A DNA stretch of 64,000 bases from CAVPNY01 sp963706905 (GTDB lineage Bacteria > Chloroflexota > Anaerolineae > Anaerolineales > UBA4823), in assembly GCA_963706905.1 (NCBI GenBank), contig CAVPNY010000015.1, positions 186,001-250,000 of the forward strand, read 5' to 3'. The notes beneath the pieces are model-generated. The model searched no databases. It was given only the letters and a program-made list of their open reading frames with translations, and had not been told where the DNA came from. The translations under genes were made by a program, and so were the position numbers. Below, in pieces: positions 9,902-18,506 of the stretch. Positions within the stretch are counted from its first letter, which is position 1. Each line of letters begins with the position of its first letter.

Positions 9902-10760
9902 CTAGTGTGCCAATCCGACCTGTTGGAGCACAGGCCTGGGATCGATGAGATGTTTGCCCCACCATTTCTGGGCATCCTGGAGTCCAAATGCCAACCCGAT
10001 CAATTCGGTAAAATAGAAGACCGGGACTTTTGTGGTAGTCTGTCGCATTTCCAGGTTGACCTGGCACAGCGGGCAGGCTGTAACCACTGCATTTGCTCCG
10101 GCTTCTAACGCACGTTCCGCTAACTTGCCTACAAGTTTCTTGACCACATCCGACCGACTAAGGCTCAACCCACCCCCGCAGCAGTCCGTGGCGGATGACC
10201 AGGGCATGACTTCAGCGCCAATCGCACGCAGCAGGTGGGTCATTATCTGAGGATCATCCGGATCGTCAAACTCAGCAATTTCAGGAGGGCGGACCAGAAG
10301 GCAACCGTAATAGGTTACGACCTTCAATCGTTTGAGCGGCTGCACCACTTGCGAGCGTATCTGCTCCAGGCCGTAATCTTCGTACAACACTCCCATCAGA
10401 GGCCGGATAGCTATCTCGCCGGTATATTTGAAACCGACCAGGGATTTCAGTTCAGCGCGTACCGCTGAGTCGCTTCTTTAAAGCGTGATCGGCGCCTTTC
10501 ATGCGGTTATAGCAGGCCGCGCATGGAGCAACCAGGTCGCGCTTGCTTGACTGAGCCAGCGCCAGATTGCGCGCCGGCAAGGCTAGAGCCAGGGTGTGGT
10601 CCAGGGCATGGGCAGATGATGCGCCGCAGCAATTCCAATCCGTCAAATCCACCAGTTTTAGGCCGATGTGCTCGAAGACAGCCCGGCTGGATAACCCATA
10701 TTCCAGACCAGTCGAGTGCAGGCTACAACCAGGGAACAGAGAGTATGATAAATCGCTCAC
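9902..10760 (-). CDS. hdrB: Heterodisulfide reductase subunit B, interrupted by one frameshift
   Basis: Two reading frames together give a full-length HdrB. The first part, from a GTG at 10758-10760, carries the CCG domain YSLFPGCSLH...WNCCGASS and CAACYNRMK, then hits a TGA at 10452-10454. The second part, in another frame, carries TYYGCLLVRPP, ATDCCGGGLS and TACPLCQVNLEMR and ends at 9902. Reading resumes correctly if one base is skipped between about 10454 and 10485, joining the LKK stretch to a DSAVRAELKSL sequence. HdrB binds noncubane [4Fe-4S] clusters and reduces a disulfide. The GTG directly follows the hdrC stop. The frameshift may be real or a sequencing error; every catalytic motif is present, so an intact gene is the more likely truth. 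Confidence 0.8.
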
Positions 10761-11285
10761 TTATTTACTCCGTTGAATAATTTGTCGGACCTGTTGTCTA
10801 GCTTTGGTTTGTTTAGGGAATATGGGGACTTTGCCCCGCACAAATAGATTCAAACCCGAGTCCATGTCATTGAGCAAAGGCACATGTGAGAGAATTTTAA
10901 ACAATCCAAGTGAGAAGGCTTCATGCGAACGACCTAAATTGCTTACCACGCCCATGAAGATGCGATGGAAGAGCAAGGTATCAGGTTCACCGATCTTGTA
11001 GCCCTGTTCCAGAGCCATCTGCCGCAGGGAGTCCATGACGGCGGAGATATCGATGTCATTTGGACAGCGGGTTGCGCAGGTGAAACAGCCAGCGCAAAGC
11101 CAGATATCCTTGCTTTGCAAGATTGCATTGTTTTGATCGAGGGCGATCATGCGCAAGATCTGGTCCGGGCCATATTCCATTGCGTCGACAACCGGGCAGC
11201 CTGCGGTGCACTTATGACAGTGATAGCATAGTTCGATAAATTCGCCAGAACGGTGATCAATTTCTAGGGCTAGGTTGTTAACCAT
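10761..11285 (-). CDS. hdrC: Heterodisulfide reductase subunit C
   Basis: A 174-residue ferredoxin-type protein with two 4Fe-4S motifs, CYHCHKCTAGCP near residues 20-31 and CAGCFTCATRCP near 61-72, the standard HdrC pattern. It carries electrons from HdrA to the CCG subunit HdrB. The stop codon is immediately followed by the hdrB GTG, so the two are translationally coupled. It lies 25 bases after the histidine kinase gene and begins the hdrC-hdrB-hdrA-mvhD run. No transmembrane segment is present, so this is the soluble HdrC type. Confidence 0.9.
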   Translation of the reverse strand: MVNNLALEIDHRSGEFIELCYHCHKCTAGCPVVDAMEYGPDQILRMIALDQNNAILQSKDIWLCAGCFTCATRCPNDIDISAVMDSLRQMALEQGYKIGEPDTLLFHRIFMGVVSNLGRSHEAFSLGLFKILSHVPLLNDMDSGLNLFVRGKVPIFPKQTKARQQVRQIIQRSK

Positions 11286-11310
11286 TCTGCCTCCTTCTTA
11301 CCTGTGGTTG

Positions 11311-13257
11311 CTAATGTGCTTCCGTTGAAGCATTTTGCACTATAGGCATTAATTCCGGCTCTGCGAGGGGCAGGAAAACTGTGAAGCGCGATCCAACATC
11401 CGGCGTACTGTGAACAGTAAGCCGTCCAGAGAACCGGTTTACCAGGTCCTTCACAATGACTAACCCCAGTCCTGTGCCTTGTTGTTCTAATGCCCGGGCA
11501 TTTGGGGCACGATAGAATTCCTCGAAAAGGTGCTTCATTGCATCCTCAGGGATGCCGATGCCAGTGTCTTCCACAGTAACCTGGGCGCCATCTGTGATTC
11601 CTGACAGGCGAATGGTTACTTTCCCACCAATCGGGGTATATTTAATGGCATTCGAAATCAGGTTATCCAGGATTCGATCCAACCCATCCACTGTGGCCGG
11701 GATGATAAAGGGCTGGTTAGGAGTCAGATCTGCAAATTCCAGCGCTAACTCCTTCTCCGTTGCAGACACTCGAAAGCGTTCAACCACCCTCTCGATAGCC
11801 ATCCGTAGATCTACCGCCTCGCGGATCTCTAGAGCTTTGCCTTCGGCCTTTCCAGTTGCCAGGTCAAGCAAATCATCCACCAGGGTTTGCAGGAACTCAA
11901 TCCGCCGTACAGCCCGGCCGAGAATCTCTTTCTGTTGTTTGCTGACTTCGCCTACATACCCAGCCACCAGAGTCTTTAGCAGACTTTGGGTGACACTTAC
12001 CGGCGAGCGCAGCTCATGGGTGACCGTCCGGATGAATTGGCTCTTGGTAGCATCCAGGGTTTCGATGGCGTGGTAGGCGATGGCATTCTCGATAGCGATA
12101 CTTCCTTGGGCGGCGATGGCAGCCAGGAATTGCTCATCATCCGGCGTAAATCGATTTGGCTCGACAGCGTAGGCGCGCAGGATGCCTAATTGCCCATCTT
12201 TACCGGTGAGTGGGGCAGATAGCATTGAGCGGATACCTTCCTGTCGAGCCTCCTCTGGGTACTGAATCAGAGGGCTATTCGGTGCATCCGGGACATTAAC
12301 TACCTTTCCTGATAAGACTTCGCGAGCTAATGGGTTGTCCTCTGGGTCAACCGGTCCTTTCTCAAGGTAAGCCTTGCTCAATCCATATACGGCAACTGGA
12401 TCCAGCTTGCGACCGGTGATGTCGAGTAAGCGGATCGAACAGGCCCGCACCCCCATGGCCAGAGCAGTACTTTCCACCAGGCGATTGAGCACCTGAGGCA
12501 GCTCCAGGGTTGAGCCAACTAACCGAGCGCCATCGTTCAGGGCTTCCAGTCGGTTAGTCGCCCGCCGTAGATTGCGGGTTAGCTCAATGATCTCCTCCTC
12601 GCGCTGGCGCAAGCGCTCGTGGATCGAGGAGGCCAGATATGCGGTAATCAGGCTGGTGCTGGTAAAGAAGAGGAGCACTGTGGCGACATATGCACTGCTT
12701 TGATACAAGGGAATGCCGATGAGGCCGCTGATGGGCAAGTGAGTAAGGACACCGAAGTATTCCAGAAGAGTCAGACCAGTAACCAGGCCAATTGCGAGCA
12801 AGGCGAATAAATAGGCGGTACGCGGTGGGAAGAAGATCGAAGCAATGACGATGTGGAAGATAAAGAACCACAGTACAGGGCTCTCGATCCCGCCAGAAAA
12901 GTGGATCAGAAGCGTCATAGCCAACCAGTCGAAACCAACCTGCCACTTCGCCAGCTGATCGAAACTGGTTGCTGGGGCTGAGGCTTGCCTCAGGCGTCGC
13001 TCTATAAGGTAGAAGATCAGGTTGTAGGCGAGAATGCCTATCCCGATTGCATAGAGTGGGCCTTGTTGTATTCCAAAGGGGAAGATTACCCCGACCAGAG
13101 CGGATGCCAACAAAACGCCAACCCCAGCCAACCAGCGCAAGCGGATCAACCAGGCAACACTGGAGACCAATTCGGCCTCCACGAGAGAACGATCTTTTTT
13201 TGGAGAAGCATTCCTATCTTTCTTGCTTGGTATATCAGCTGGCGATGACGCCATCAT
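11311..13257 (-). CDS. Membrane-bound GAF-domain sensor histidine kinase
   Basis: A 648-residue kinase. About six hydrophobic helices fill residues 35-210, followed by a charged coiled stretch, a GAF domain (about 250-400), a HisKA domain with the phosphoacceptor in VTHELRSP (about 418) and a HATPase domain with the GTGLGLVIVKDL G box. It sits inside the hydrogenase/Hdr operon, 13 bases after a stand-alone receiver gene, so the two are a likely pair. The GAF and membrane parts suggest sensing of a small molecule, redox state or gas, but no diagnostic ligand residues can be named. It may alternatively signal to the OmpR-type regulators just upstream of the operon. Confidence 0.85.
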   Translation of the reverse strand: MMASSPADIPSKKDRNASPKKDRSLVEAELVSSVAWLIRLRWLAGVGVLLASALVGVIFPFGIQQGPLYAIGIGILAYNLIFYLIERRLRQASAPATSFDQLAKWQVGFDWLAMTLLIHFSGGIESPVLWFFIFHIVIASIFFPPRTAYLFALLAIGLVTGLTLLEYFGVLTHLPISGLIGIPLYQSSAYVATVLLFFTSTSLITAYLASSIHERLRQREEEIIELTRNLRRATNRLEALNDGARLVGSTLELPQVLNRLVESTALAMGVRACSIRLLDITGRKLDPVAVYGLSKAYLEKGPVDPEDNPLAREVLSGKVVNVPDAPNSPLIQYPEEARQEGIRSMLSAPLTGKDGQLGILRAYAVEPNRFTPDDEQFLAAIAAQGSIAIENAIAYHAIETLDATKSQFIRTVTHELRSPVSVTQSLLKTLVAGYVGEVSKQQKEILGRAVRRIEFLQTLVDDLLDLATGKAEGKALEIREAVDLRMAIERVVERFRVSATEKELALEFADLTPNQPFIIPATVDGLDRILDNLISNAIKYTPIGGKVTIRLSGITDGAQVTVEDTGIGIPEDAMKHLFEEFYRAPNARALEQQGTGLGLVIVKDLVNRFSGRLTVHSTPDVGSRFTVFLPLAEPELMPIVQNASTEAH

Positions 13258-13270
13258 GGTGTTCCTCAGG

Positions 13271-13669
13271 TTAACCGATAAAACCGCGTACGTTGGTCAA
13301 CAGCAGCTCAGGATCAACTGGCTTCTCCAGGAAGGTCTGGACAGGCAAGTAATCTTCATCCGGAGCAAAGCGCAACGGTGTGGTGCTGTGGATCGCTGTC
13401 AACATGATGATTGGTGTGTTACGGATTTCTTTGAATTCAGAGTCGTCTGCGCGGTTATGCAGCTCAAGCGCCAATTGGAAGCCGGCGGTTGTCGAGTCCA
13501 TCATCACGTCCAGGATGATCAGGTCGGGTTTGGTTTCAAGGACCAACCTCCGGCCTTCTTCTGTATTGGTAGCTTCTTTGACTTCATAACCTGCCGCCTC
13601 AAGCGGCAGGCGGATGACCAGGCGCTGATCGGGGTCGTCGTCGACAATGAGGATGTGTTTCTTGTTCAT
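13271..13669 (-). CDS. Stand-alone receiver-domain response regulator
   Basis: A 132-residue CheY-like protein with only a receiver domain. The acidic DDD pocket is near residues 10-12, the phosphoacceptor Asp is in DLIILDVMM, the conserved Thr in MLTA and the Lys in EKPVDP. There is no DNA-binding output domain, so it must act by protein contact or as a phosphorelay intermediate. It is placed 9 bases after the hydrogenase protease gene and 13 before the kinase gene. A loop between beta4 and alpha4 (HSTTPLRFAPDEDY) looks longer than usual. Confidence 0.85.
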   Translation of the reverse strand: MNKKHILIVDDDPDQRLVIRLPLEAAGYEVKEATNTEEGRRLVLETKPDLIILDVMMDSTTAGFQLALELHNRADDSEFKEIRNTPIIMLTAIHSTTPLRFAPDEDYLPVQTFLEKPVDPELLLTNVRGFIG

Positions 13670-13678
13670 GTTGTTCTT

Positions 13679-14203
13679 TTATCCATTCCAAATCTCTGCA
13701 AATATCTCTTCGACCAAGGGGTCCAGGGCTTGCTGGATCGCCAGGGAAAGACCCTGGGCGATTTCACATTGGGCTGGTTCTACCCCATAGATCACGATTT
13801 CCTCTGGAAGGGCGCCGATGGCCTCAGCCAGAGCCAGGCCGTTGGCCAGACAAGGTTCGTGGAGGGATAAGATTTCGCCGCTGGCAAAAAGCCGGACCGT
13901 TTCTGGGGCGAAGCGCTTCCAGGCGCCGGGGGCTTCGCCCATGCGAACGGCATCGACAATGATCACTTTCTGCTGATCTTCAAACCAGGCGGGGAGTCCC
14001 CAGCCAGGTGTACCGGCATCGACCACGCTTACAGAAAGCGGTAGATTTCGCCTGGCAAGCTGCTCGGCAACGTGAATCCCCACCCCATCATCGCCCAGCA
14101 GCAGGTTGCCCACGCCCAGCACCAGGGTACGTGTGGACACCTGCTGTTCTTTCACCTGATTTAAACCCGAGGTCATTGCCGGTATCTCAAAGGCTGGGAT
14201 CAC
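13679..14203 (-). CDS. [NiFe] hydrogenase maturation protease
   Basis: A 174-residue member of the HyaD/HycI peptidase M52 family, which removes the C-terminal peptide of the hydrogenase large subunit after nickel insertion. The N-terminal LVLGVGNLLLGDDGVGIHV block contains the conserved acidic metal ligand. The GTG start at 14201-14203 overlaps the hyhL stop as GTGA, so it is translationally coupled to its substrate. A later in-frame ATG (MTSGLNQ) is an alternative start. The large subunit upstream has the cleavable tail this enzyme needs. Confidence 0.88.
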   Translation of the reverse strand: MIPAFEIPAMTSGLNQVKEQQVSTRTLVLGVGNLLLGDDGVGIHVAEQLARRNLPLSVSVVDAGTPGWGLPAWFEDQQKVIIVDAVRMGEAPGAWKRFAPETVRLFASGEILSLHEPCLANGLALAEAIGALPEEIVIYGVEPAQCEIAQGLSLAIQQALDPLVEEIFAEIWNG

Positions 14204-15486
14204 TTTGTATCAACCTTCAATACGTGCACTGAGCATGAGATGCATGGATCGTATGCCCTGACAAGCATTTCCAGATCCAATCGAATCGCATCAAGGGGTT
14301 TATCCGCAATGAGCGGAGTGAGAGCTTTCATATCCTCTTCAAGGTTGGCCATATTCTGGTTGGTGGGGATGATACAGTCAGCACCGGTCATGCGGCCATC
14401 CTCGCCGATTGAGTAATGGTGGATCAGCAAGCCGCGTGGCACCTCGCAGACGCCGACGCCGTCGCCGCCTTTGGACTTGGGTGGGGCCAGCGGTTCATTG
14501 ACAACACCGGTGATGAGAAGCTGATCGATGATCTGAATGGCATCCTCGACGCAGTGGACGATCTCGACTACCTGAGCGGCTGTATTCAAGTACGGATTGG
14601 TAACCTTGGGTTTGATGCCCAATCTGGCAGCGGCTTCTTTGGCGCGCGGATGGAGATGATCGTAGTTGTTATTGAAACGCGCCAGCGCGCCAACCATGTA
14701 CGAATCGCGCAGGTGGCGAGTGTGTTTGGCGGATGAATGCTGTACCAAATATTCATTCGTGAGCTGTTTATACTCATCAGCCGCTAGCCGGGCGCCATCG
14801 CTGGTGACGATATCACCATCGATGAAGGCATATTCGTCTGGCTTGCTCAACGAGACATATTCTGTATCGCGCTCAAATTGAGGCCAGGGCAGGGTAGCGC
14901 ACAAAGCGACAGTTGCCTCTACATCTTCGCGGCCGGCTACCAGGCGAGCGCGTAGATCTTCAAGCTCGCTGCGTTTCGCGAAGTGCGTGAAGCCTCCCAC
15001 AGCCATAGCGATCGGGTGAGTATGCCGTCCGGTGACAACTGCACAGATGTCCCCAGCCAGCTTCTTCATGCGCAGGGCACGCAGGACAATCTCAGGGTGA
15101 CTGCTTGCCAGCGGGATCACGCTGCCCACTCCCAGGAAGTCTGGCGCTACCAGCATGTAAACATGCAGGATGTGGCTGTCCAGGATCTCGCCGTGGAAGG
15201 TTAGCTTACGCAGTAATTCAGTTTGTTTGCTCAGCTCTATGCCTAAAGCCTTTTCGGATGCCCTTAGTGAGGTAGTGGCATGACCGGTGGCGCAGATGCC
15301 GCAGATCCGGCTGGTGATGTGAGAGGCTTCCTCGTATGGGCGTCCGAGCAGCATCGCCTCGAAGAACCGCGGCGTTTCAACAACATCGAAGCGGCACTCT
15401 TTCAATTTCCCGTCGGCCAGTTCTACGGAGATATTGCCGTGCCCTTCAACGCGGGTTACGTGATGAACATCAATTCTTTTAGTCAT
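14200..15486 (-). CDS. hyhL: [NiFe] hydrogenase large subunit, group 3b type
   Basis: A 428-residue large subunit. The nickel ligands are seen as RICGIC (Cys62, Cys65) and DPCISC (Cys415, Cys418). The precursor ends seven residues after His421, the expected protease cut site, so a short tail VLKVDTK is removed on maturation. The set hyhB-hyhG-hyhS-hyhL matches the cytosolic bidirectional NAD(P)-linked sulfhydrogenases (group 3b), which oxidise H2 or evolve it from NADPH and in some species reduce sulfur. The nearby MvhD and HdrA would also fit group 3c, but the HyhB and HyhG partners argue for 3b. The ATG at 15484-15486 overlaps the hyhS stop. Confidence 0.92.
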   Translation of the reverse strand: MTKRIDVHHVTRVEGHGNISVELADGKLKECRFDVVETPRFFEAMLLGRPYEEASHITSRICGICATGHATTSLRASEKALGIELSKQTELLRKLTFHGEILDSHILHVYMLVAPDFLGVGSVIPLASSHPEIVLRALRMKKLAGDICAVVTGRHTHPIAMAVGGFTHFAKRSELEDLRARLVAGREDVEATVALCATLPWPQFERDTEYVSLSKPDEYAFIDGDIVTSDGARLAADEYKQLTNEYLVQHSSAKHTRHLRDSYMVGALARFNNNYDHLHPRAKEAAARLGIKPKVTNPYLNTAAQVVEIVHCVEDAIQIIDQLLITGVVNEPLAPPKSKGGDGVGVCEVPRGLLIHHYSIGEDGRMTGADCIIPTNQNMANLEEDMKALTPLIADKPLDAIRLDLEMLVRAYDPCISCSVHVLKVDTK

Positions 15487-16264
15487 TGCCTGCCGTCCTC
15501 GCCTTGCCGGTTAATAAAGTTTCTCGAACCTGGTAGGTGGTGAACATGGTGTACATCGAGGTGATGTCTTCTATGGTCAGGTCATGCTTGGCCAACAACT
15601 CTCGCATCGAGGCGTCGTTGGGATTGGTAATATATCCCCGGCAGGCCTCGCAAGACTGACCATAAGATGGACAGATGGCTTTACAGCCCGCTCGAGTCAC
15701 GGGGCCCAGGCAAACCTTGCCCTTGGTGAACAGGCAAGTGTTCTCTTTGAGCTTGCATTCGACGCAAAGCGGGTAGTCTGGGATTGGTGGGCGCTTCCCA
15801 AGCAGGAGGGCCTTGACCGCGGCCGTGAATTCATCGCGATCGATCGGACAACCTGGGATGAAGTAGTCGACCGGGATGACTGCATCTATCGGCCGGGCAT
15901 CATAGGTCTCGTACCACTCAGCGTGATCACCATACACATACTCGCGAACTTCATCCAATGGATGCAAAGCTTTCAAAGCGTTAACGCCGCCCAGGTGTGC
16001 GCAGGTACCCAGGGCGATTACCACCGCAGCTTGTTCACGGATCTTCTTCAGACGGGCTTCATCGCTTTCTCGAGTACATGAGCCCTCGATAAAGGCGATC
16101 TGGTAATCTTCACCCTTCTCGGTCATCGCTTCACGAAACTGGACGATCTCGACCACCTGGAGTAACTCTGGGTGATCCTGCAAAGAATCAACAACAGTCA
16201 GCTGGCAACCTTCGCAACTGGTGAAGTCGAAAAATGCGATTTTTGGCTTACCATTCTGGCTCAT
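15479..16264 (-). CDS. hyhS: [NiFe] hydrogenase small (delta) subunit
   Basis: A 261-residue subunit holding the proximal and further Fe-S clusters that carry electrons away from the nickel site. TSCEGCQLTVVD near the N-terminus and CPIDRDEF give the proximal cluster ligands; the C-terminal cysteines (CVECKLKENTCLF, VCLGPVTRAGC, CPSYGQSCEACRG) match the longer group 3 delta subunits. There is no Tat signal, so it is cytosolic. The chosen ATG at 16262-16264 forms ATGA with the hyhG stop; an in-frame ATG 90 bases upstream lies within hyhG and is rejected. Confidence 0.9.
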   Translation of the reverse strand: MSQNGKPKIAFFDFTSCEGCQLTVVDSLQDHPELLQVVEIVQFREAMTEKGEDYQIAFIEGSCTRESDEARLKKIREQAAVVIALGTCAHLGGVNALKALHPLDEVREYVYGDHAEWYETYDARPIDAVIPVDYFIPGCPIDRDEFTAAVKALLLGKRPPIPDYPLCVECKLKENTCLFTKGKVCLGPVTRAGCKAICPSYGQSCEACRGYITNPNDASMRELLAKHDLTIEDITSMYTMFTTYQVRETLLTGKARTAGND

Positions 16265-17127
16265 AGTGCCTCCTCCAGCCCTTTGATATCGCGATAGGCG
16301 AATACCGGGCCTGATTGGCAGGTGTAAATGTTGTGGATCTGGCAATGACCGCATTTACCGACGCCGCATTTCATGCGCCTTTCCAGAGATAGGTAAATGT
16401 TGCCCTCTGAAATACCTTGGCCAAGAAATTCCATCAGTACGAAGCGGTACATCACTGGCGGGCCCACAGTAAACGCCACTGTGTTCCGAGGATTCACCGA
16501 GATATCTTTGAAAAGGGTAGTGATGACGCCGACATGCCCGGTCCATGTATCATCGCCGCGATCGACGGTCAGGTGAAGTTCAAGATCATCCCGTTCGGCC
16601 CATTGCTTTAATTCATCCTTGAACAACAACTCCGAGGGATTGCGCGATCCATACAAGATAATAACCCGCCCAAAGAGTGCGCGCTCGTCGAGCACCTGGT
16701 TGATCAGGGAGCGTAAGGGGGCCAGACCAAGTCCGCCGGGTGCAAAGAGCATATCCTTCCCGCGGAATTTCTCGATTGGGAAGCCGTGTCCGAATGGGCC
16801 GCGAATACCGACCTTGGCGCCTGGATTCAAGCGGTGTAATGCGCCAGTTACGTCTCCAACCTGCCGAACGCATAATTCGAACATCCCATTACTCCGGCTA
16901 GGGGAGCTGCTGATGCTGATCGGTGCTTCCCCAATGCCTAGCATCGAGACTTCCACGAATTGACCAGGACGGTGATTTAGCGAATGTCCCTTGGGGAGTT
17001 CAACTGTAAAAAGCTTGTTGGTGTCATTCAGCGCTTCGATCTTGGTAATGAGCGCCATCTCAGGGAAGAACAGATCAGTGCCGACGTTGAGTTCTTCCGA
17101 ACTGGGAGCATAAATTCGGTTTGACAT
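16261..17127 (-). CDS. hyhG: Hydrogenase gamma subunit, FAD/NAD(P)-binding
   Basis: A 288-residue ferredoxin-NADP reductase-like subunit. RPGQFVEV is the FAD-binding strand, the GGLGLAPLRSLI block binds the nucleotide, and the C-terminal CGVGKCGHC plus a following CQ pair bind a [2Fe-2S] cluster. It makes the hydrogenase NAD(P)-dependent. The ATG at 17125-17127 was chosen because GGGAG sits just upstream and the hyhB stop ends two bases before it; a start 72 bases further upstream would overlap hyhB with poor sequence. Confidence 0.9.
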   Translation of the reverse strand: MSNRIYAPSSEELNVGTDLFFPEMALITKIEALNDTNKLFTVELPKGHSLNHRPGQFVEVSMLGIGEAPISISSSPSRSNGMFELCVRQVGDVTGALHRLNPGAKVGIRGPFGHGFPIEKFRGKDMLFAPGGLGLAPLRSLINQVLDERALFGRVIILYGSRNPSELLFKDELKQWAERDDLELHLTVDRGDDTWTGHVGVITTLFKDISVNPRNTVAFTVGPPVMYRFVLMEFLGQGISEGNIYLSLERRMKCGVGKCGHCQIHNIYTCQSGPVFAYRDIKGLEEAL

Positions 17128-17129
17128 GA

Positions 17130-18170
17130 TTAACTCCCTGCCTCTGATTGTCGATACAGTTCGTTGAATACGCCAACCGGCGTTATATCTACCAGGCAAG
17201 CCCGGGCACAGCGACCACAGCCTACGCAGCCCAAGAAATGATGGGCATCCAGAATGTACTTGCCTTTACGCATGAAGCGGTGGCGCTGACGCAACGCTCG
17301 GCTTTTACGGAAATTGTGACCATCGCCAACTGTGGCGAATTCATCCAGCTGGCATGAGTCCCAATTTCGCACCCGTTTTCCGGTTCTTAGATCGAATTCG
17401 ACTTCGTCGCGTACGTCGAAGCAAAAACAGGTTGGGCAGACATTGGTGCATGCAGCGCATGCCAGGCAGCGTTCACCCAGCTCATTCCACAGCGGACTTT
17501 TCATGCTCATGCTGAGCAGGGATGGCAGATCGCTGATGTCGAAATCCAAACGGTAGGGGAATTTTGGCCACTTCTCGTTGAGAACCTGGTTGAGGCGTTT
17601 GAGCTCTTCCTGGGTAGCAATGGCGCACTTTCCACACGATCCCAGGATCGCTTCGCCAGCCTCGCTGCCCACATCTACGATGTATGCATCTCCCAGGTCG
17701 GTGAGGTGCAAGTCATACCCTTCATCAGCGGAGAGAGTCCCCATTGATTTGCAGAAGGAATTTTCATCACAAGGAGTCAGGCATTCAATGCTGACGATTA
17801 AAGTGCGATGGCGGCGAGCTGTATAGTTTGGATCGGCATAGCCGGTATCGAACACAGCGTCGAGCAGTTGGATAGCATGCACATCGCAGGTGTGAACGCC
17901 AAGGATTATTGTTGGTGGATCAAGGGGTGGAGGTTCCAAGGAACCTCCATTGGTGTTGTCAAAATTAAACAACACCTCTTTGGTTGGTAGAAGAAATTTC
18001 TTCGGTGGAAGTATTGTCGTCGGGTAATCCAGTCGTAATTCAGCCGGGTCTGTGATCACCTCGAAGGCAAACCTGCCATTGTCCGCGATTGGCCCGACAA
18101 CGCGATAATCGAGCATTAGTTTGCGGACAAAACTATTCAAGTCTTGTTTTTGGAGAATAGTAAGACTCAC
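17130..18170 (-). CDS. hyhB: Hydrogenase beta subunit, two [4Fe-4S] ferredoxin-like
   Basis: A 346-residue subunit of the HydB/AsrA family. Two cluster motifs are visible: CLACAACTNVCPTC about two thirds along and CVGCGRCARAC near the C-terminus. It links the flavin subunit with the small subunit in sulfhydrogenases. The start is a GTG at 18168-18170 with AAGGAG six bases upstream. That ribosome site overlaps the end of a 47-codon ORF, so coupling to the leader ORF is likely. It is the first recognisable structural gene of the 18-kb operon. Confidence 0.9.
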   Translation of the reverse strand: MSLTILQKQDLNSFVRKLMLDYRVVGPIADNGRFAFEVITDPAELRLDYPTTILPPKKFLLPTKEVLFNFDNTNGGSLEPPPLDPPTIILGVHTCDVHAIQLLDAVFDTGYADPNYTARRHRTLIVSIECLTPCDENSFCKSMGTLSADEGYDLHLTDLGDAYIVDVGSEAGEAILGSCGKCAIATQEELKRLNQVLNEKWPKFPYRLDFDISDLPSLLSMSMKSPLWNELGERCLACAACTNVCPTCFCFDVRDEVEFDLRTGKRVRNWDSCQLDEFATVGDGHNFRKSRALRQRHRFMRKGKYILDAHHFLGCVGCGRCARACLVDITPVGVFNELYRQSEAGS

Positions 18171-18173
18171 GAT

Positions 18174-18317
18174 TTACTCCTTCGATGGGATATGGATGGA
18201 CGTTCGAGCATAATGAGGAATAATTGGGAGGGGTTGCCAGACCTCGCTTTCATTCATGGTTCGTTGGACGAGTTTCAAGCAGTGATGGTCGCTATACTCG
18301 TACTCTTGAATGGTCAT
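18174..18317 (-). CDS. Small leader ORF (47 aa) before hyhB
   Basis: A 47-codon ORF from ATG at 18315-18317 to TAA at 18174-18176. It starts MTIQEYEYSDHHC and ends HIPSKE. Its last codons form the AAGGAG ribosome site of hyhB, so the two ORFs are only three bases apart and could be coupled. No family is recognised. It could be a real small operon protein, a regulatory leader peptide, or chance; the ribosome site for its own ATG is weak (AGGGTGA about 12 bases upstream). Confidence 0.4.
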   Translation of the reverse strand: MTIQEYEYSDHHCLKLVQRTMNESEVWQPLPIIPHYARTSIHIPSKE

Positions 18318-18372
18318 ATGGTTATCAGTTCACCCTGCTATCAATAGAATGGTCTTATATATATTAAGTGAT

Positions 18373-18410
18373 AAAAACGACTCCCTGAGGTTTAGAAGTC
18401 GGATTTTTTT
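18373..18410 (-). terminator. Intrinsic terminator or attenuator hairpin before the hydrogenase operon
   Basis: On the minus strand, CGACTTC (18395-18401) pairs with GGAGTCG (18378-18384) with one G-U pair, around a 10-base loop, followed by TTTTTATC. The plus strand also ends in a T tract, so it may be bidirectional. It lies downstream of the OmpR-type gene and of a possible hydrogenase promoter, so it may end the regulator message or attenuate the hydrogenase leader. Confidence 0.55.
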
Positions 18411-18432
18411 GCTACTACCAAATTTCCACTAC

Positions 18433-18490
18433 ATAATGTAACACATCGCAGTGACAGAATCCGTGACAAGACGATGATAAATCTGTGACA
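18433..18490 (-). promoter_or_regulatory. OmpR/PhoB-type operator array and putative hydrogenase promoter
   Basis: Four half-sites, read on the plus strand as GTGACA, GTGACA, ATGATA, GTGACA, start at 18451, 18463, 18474 and 18485 (spacing 12, 11, 11). On the coding strand these are TGTCAC-type direct repeats as bound by winged-helix OmpR/PhoB regulators. About 10 bases past the last half-site is TACATT (18435-18440), a possible -10 box, so the array would replace the -35 element. No experiment supports the site; it is inferred from repeat spacing. Confidence 0.6.
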
Positions 18491-18506
18491 AATTTCTCAA
18501 ATTTGC

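Noticed and set aside
14200..15486. Assignment of the hydrogenase as group 3c (MvhA-like) because of nearby MvhD and HdrA
   Set aside because: The directly adjacent HyhB and HyhG subunits and the four-gene order fit group 3b better; 3c remains a weaker alternative.
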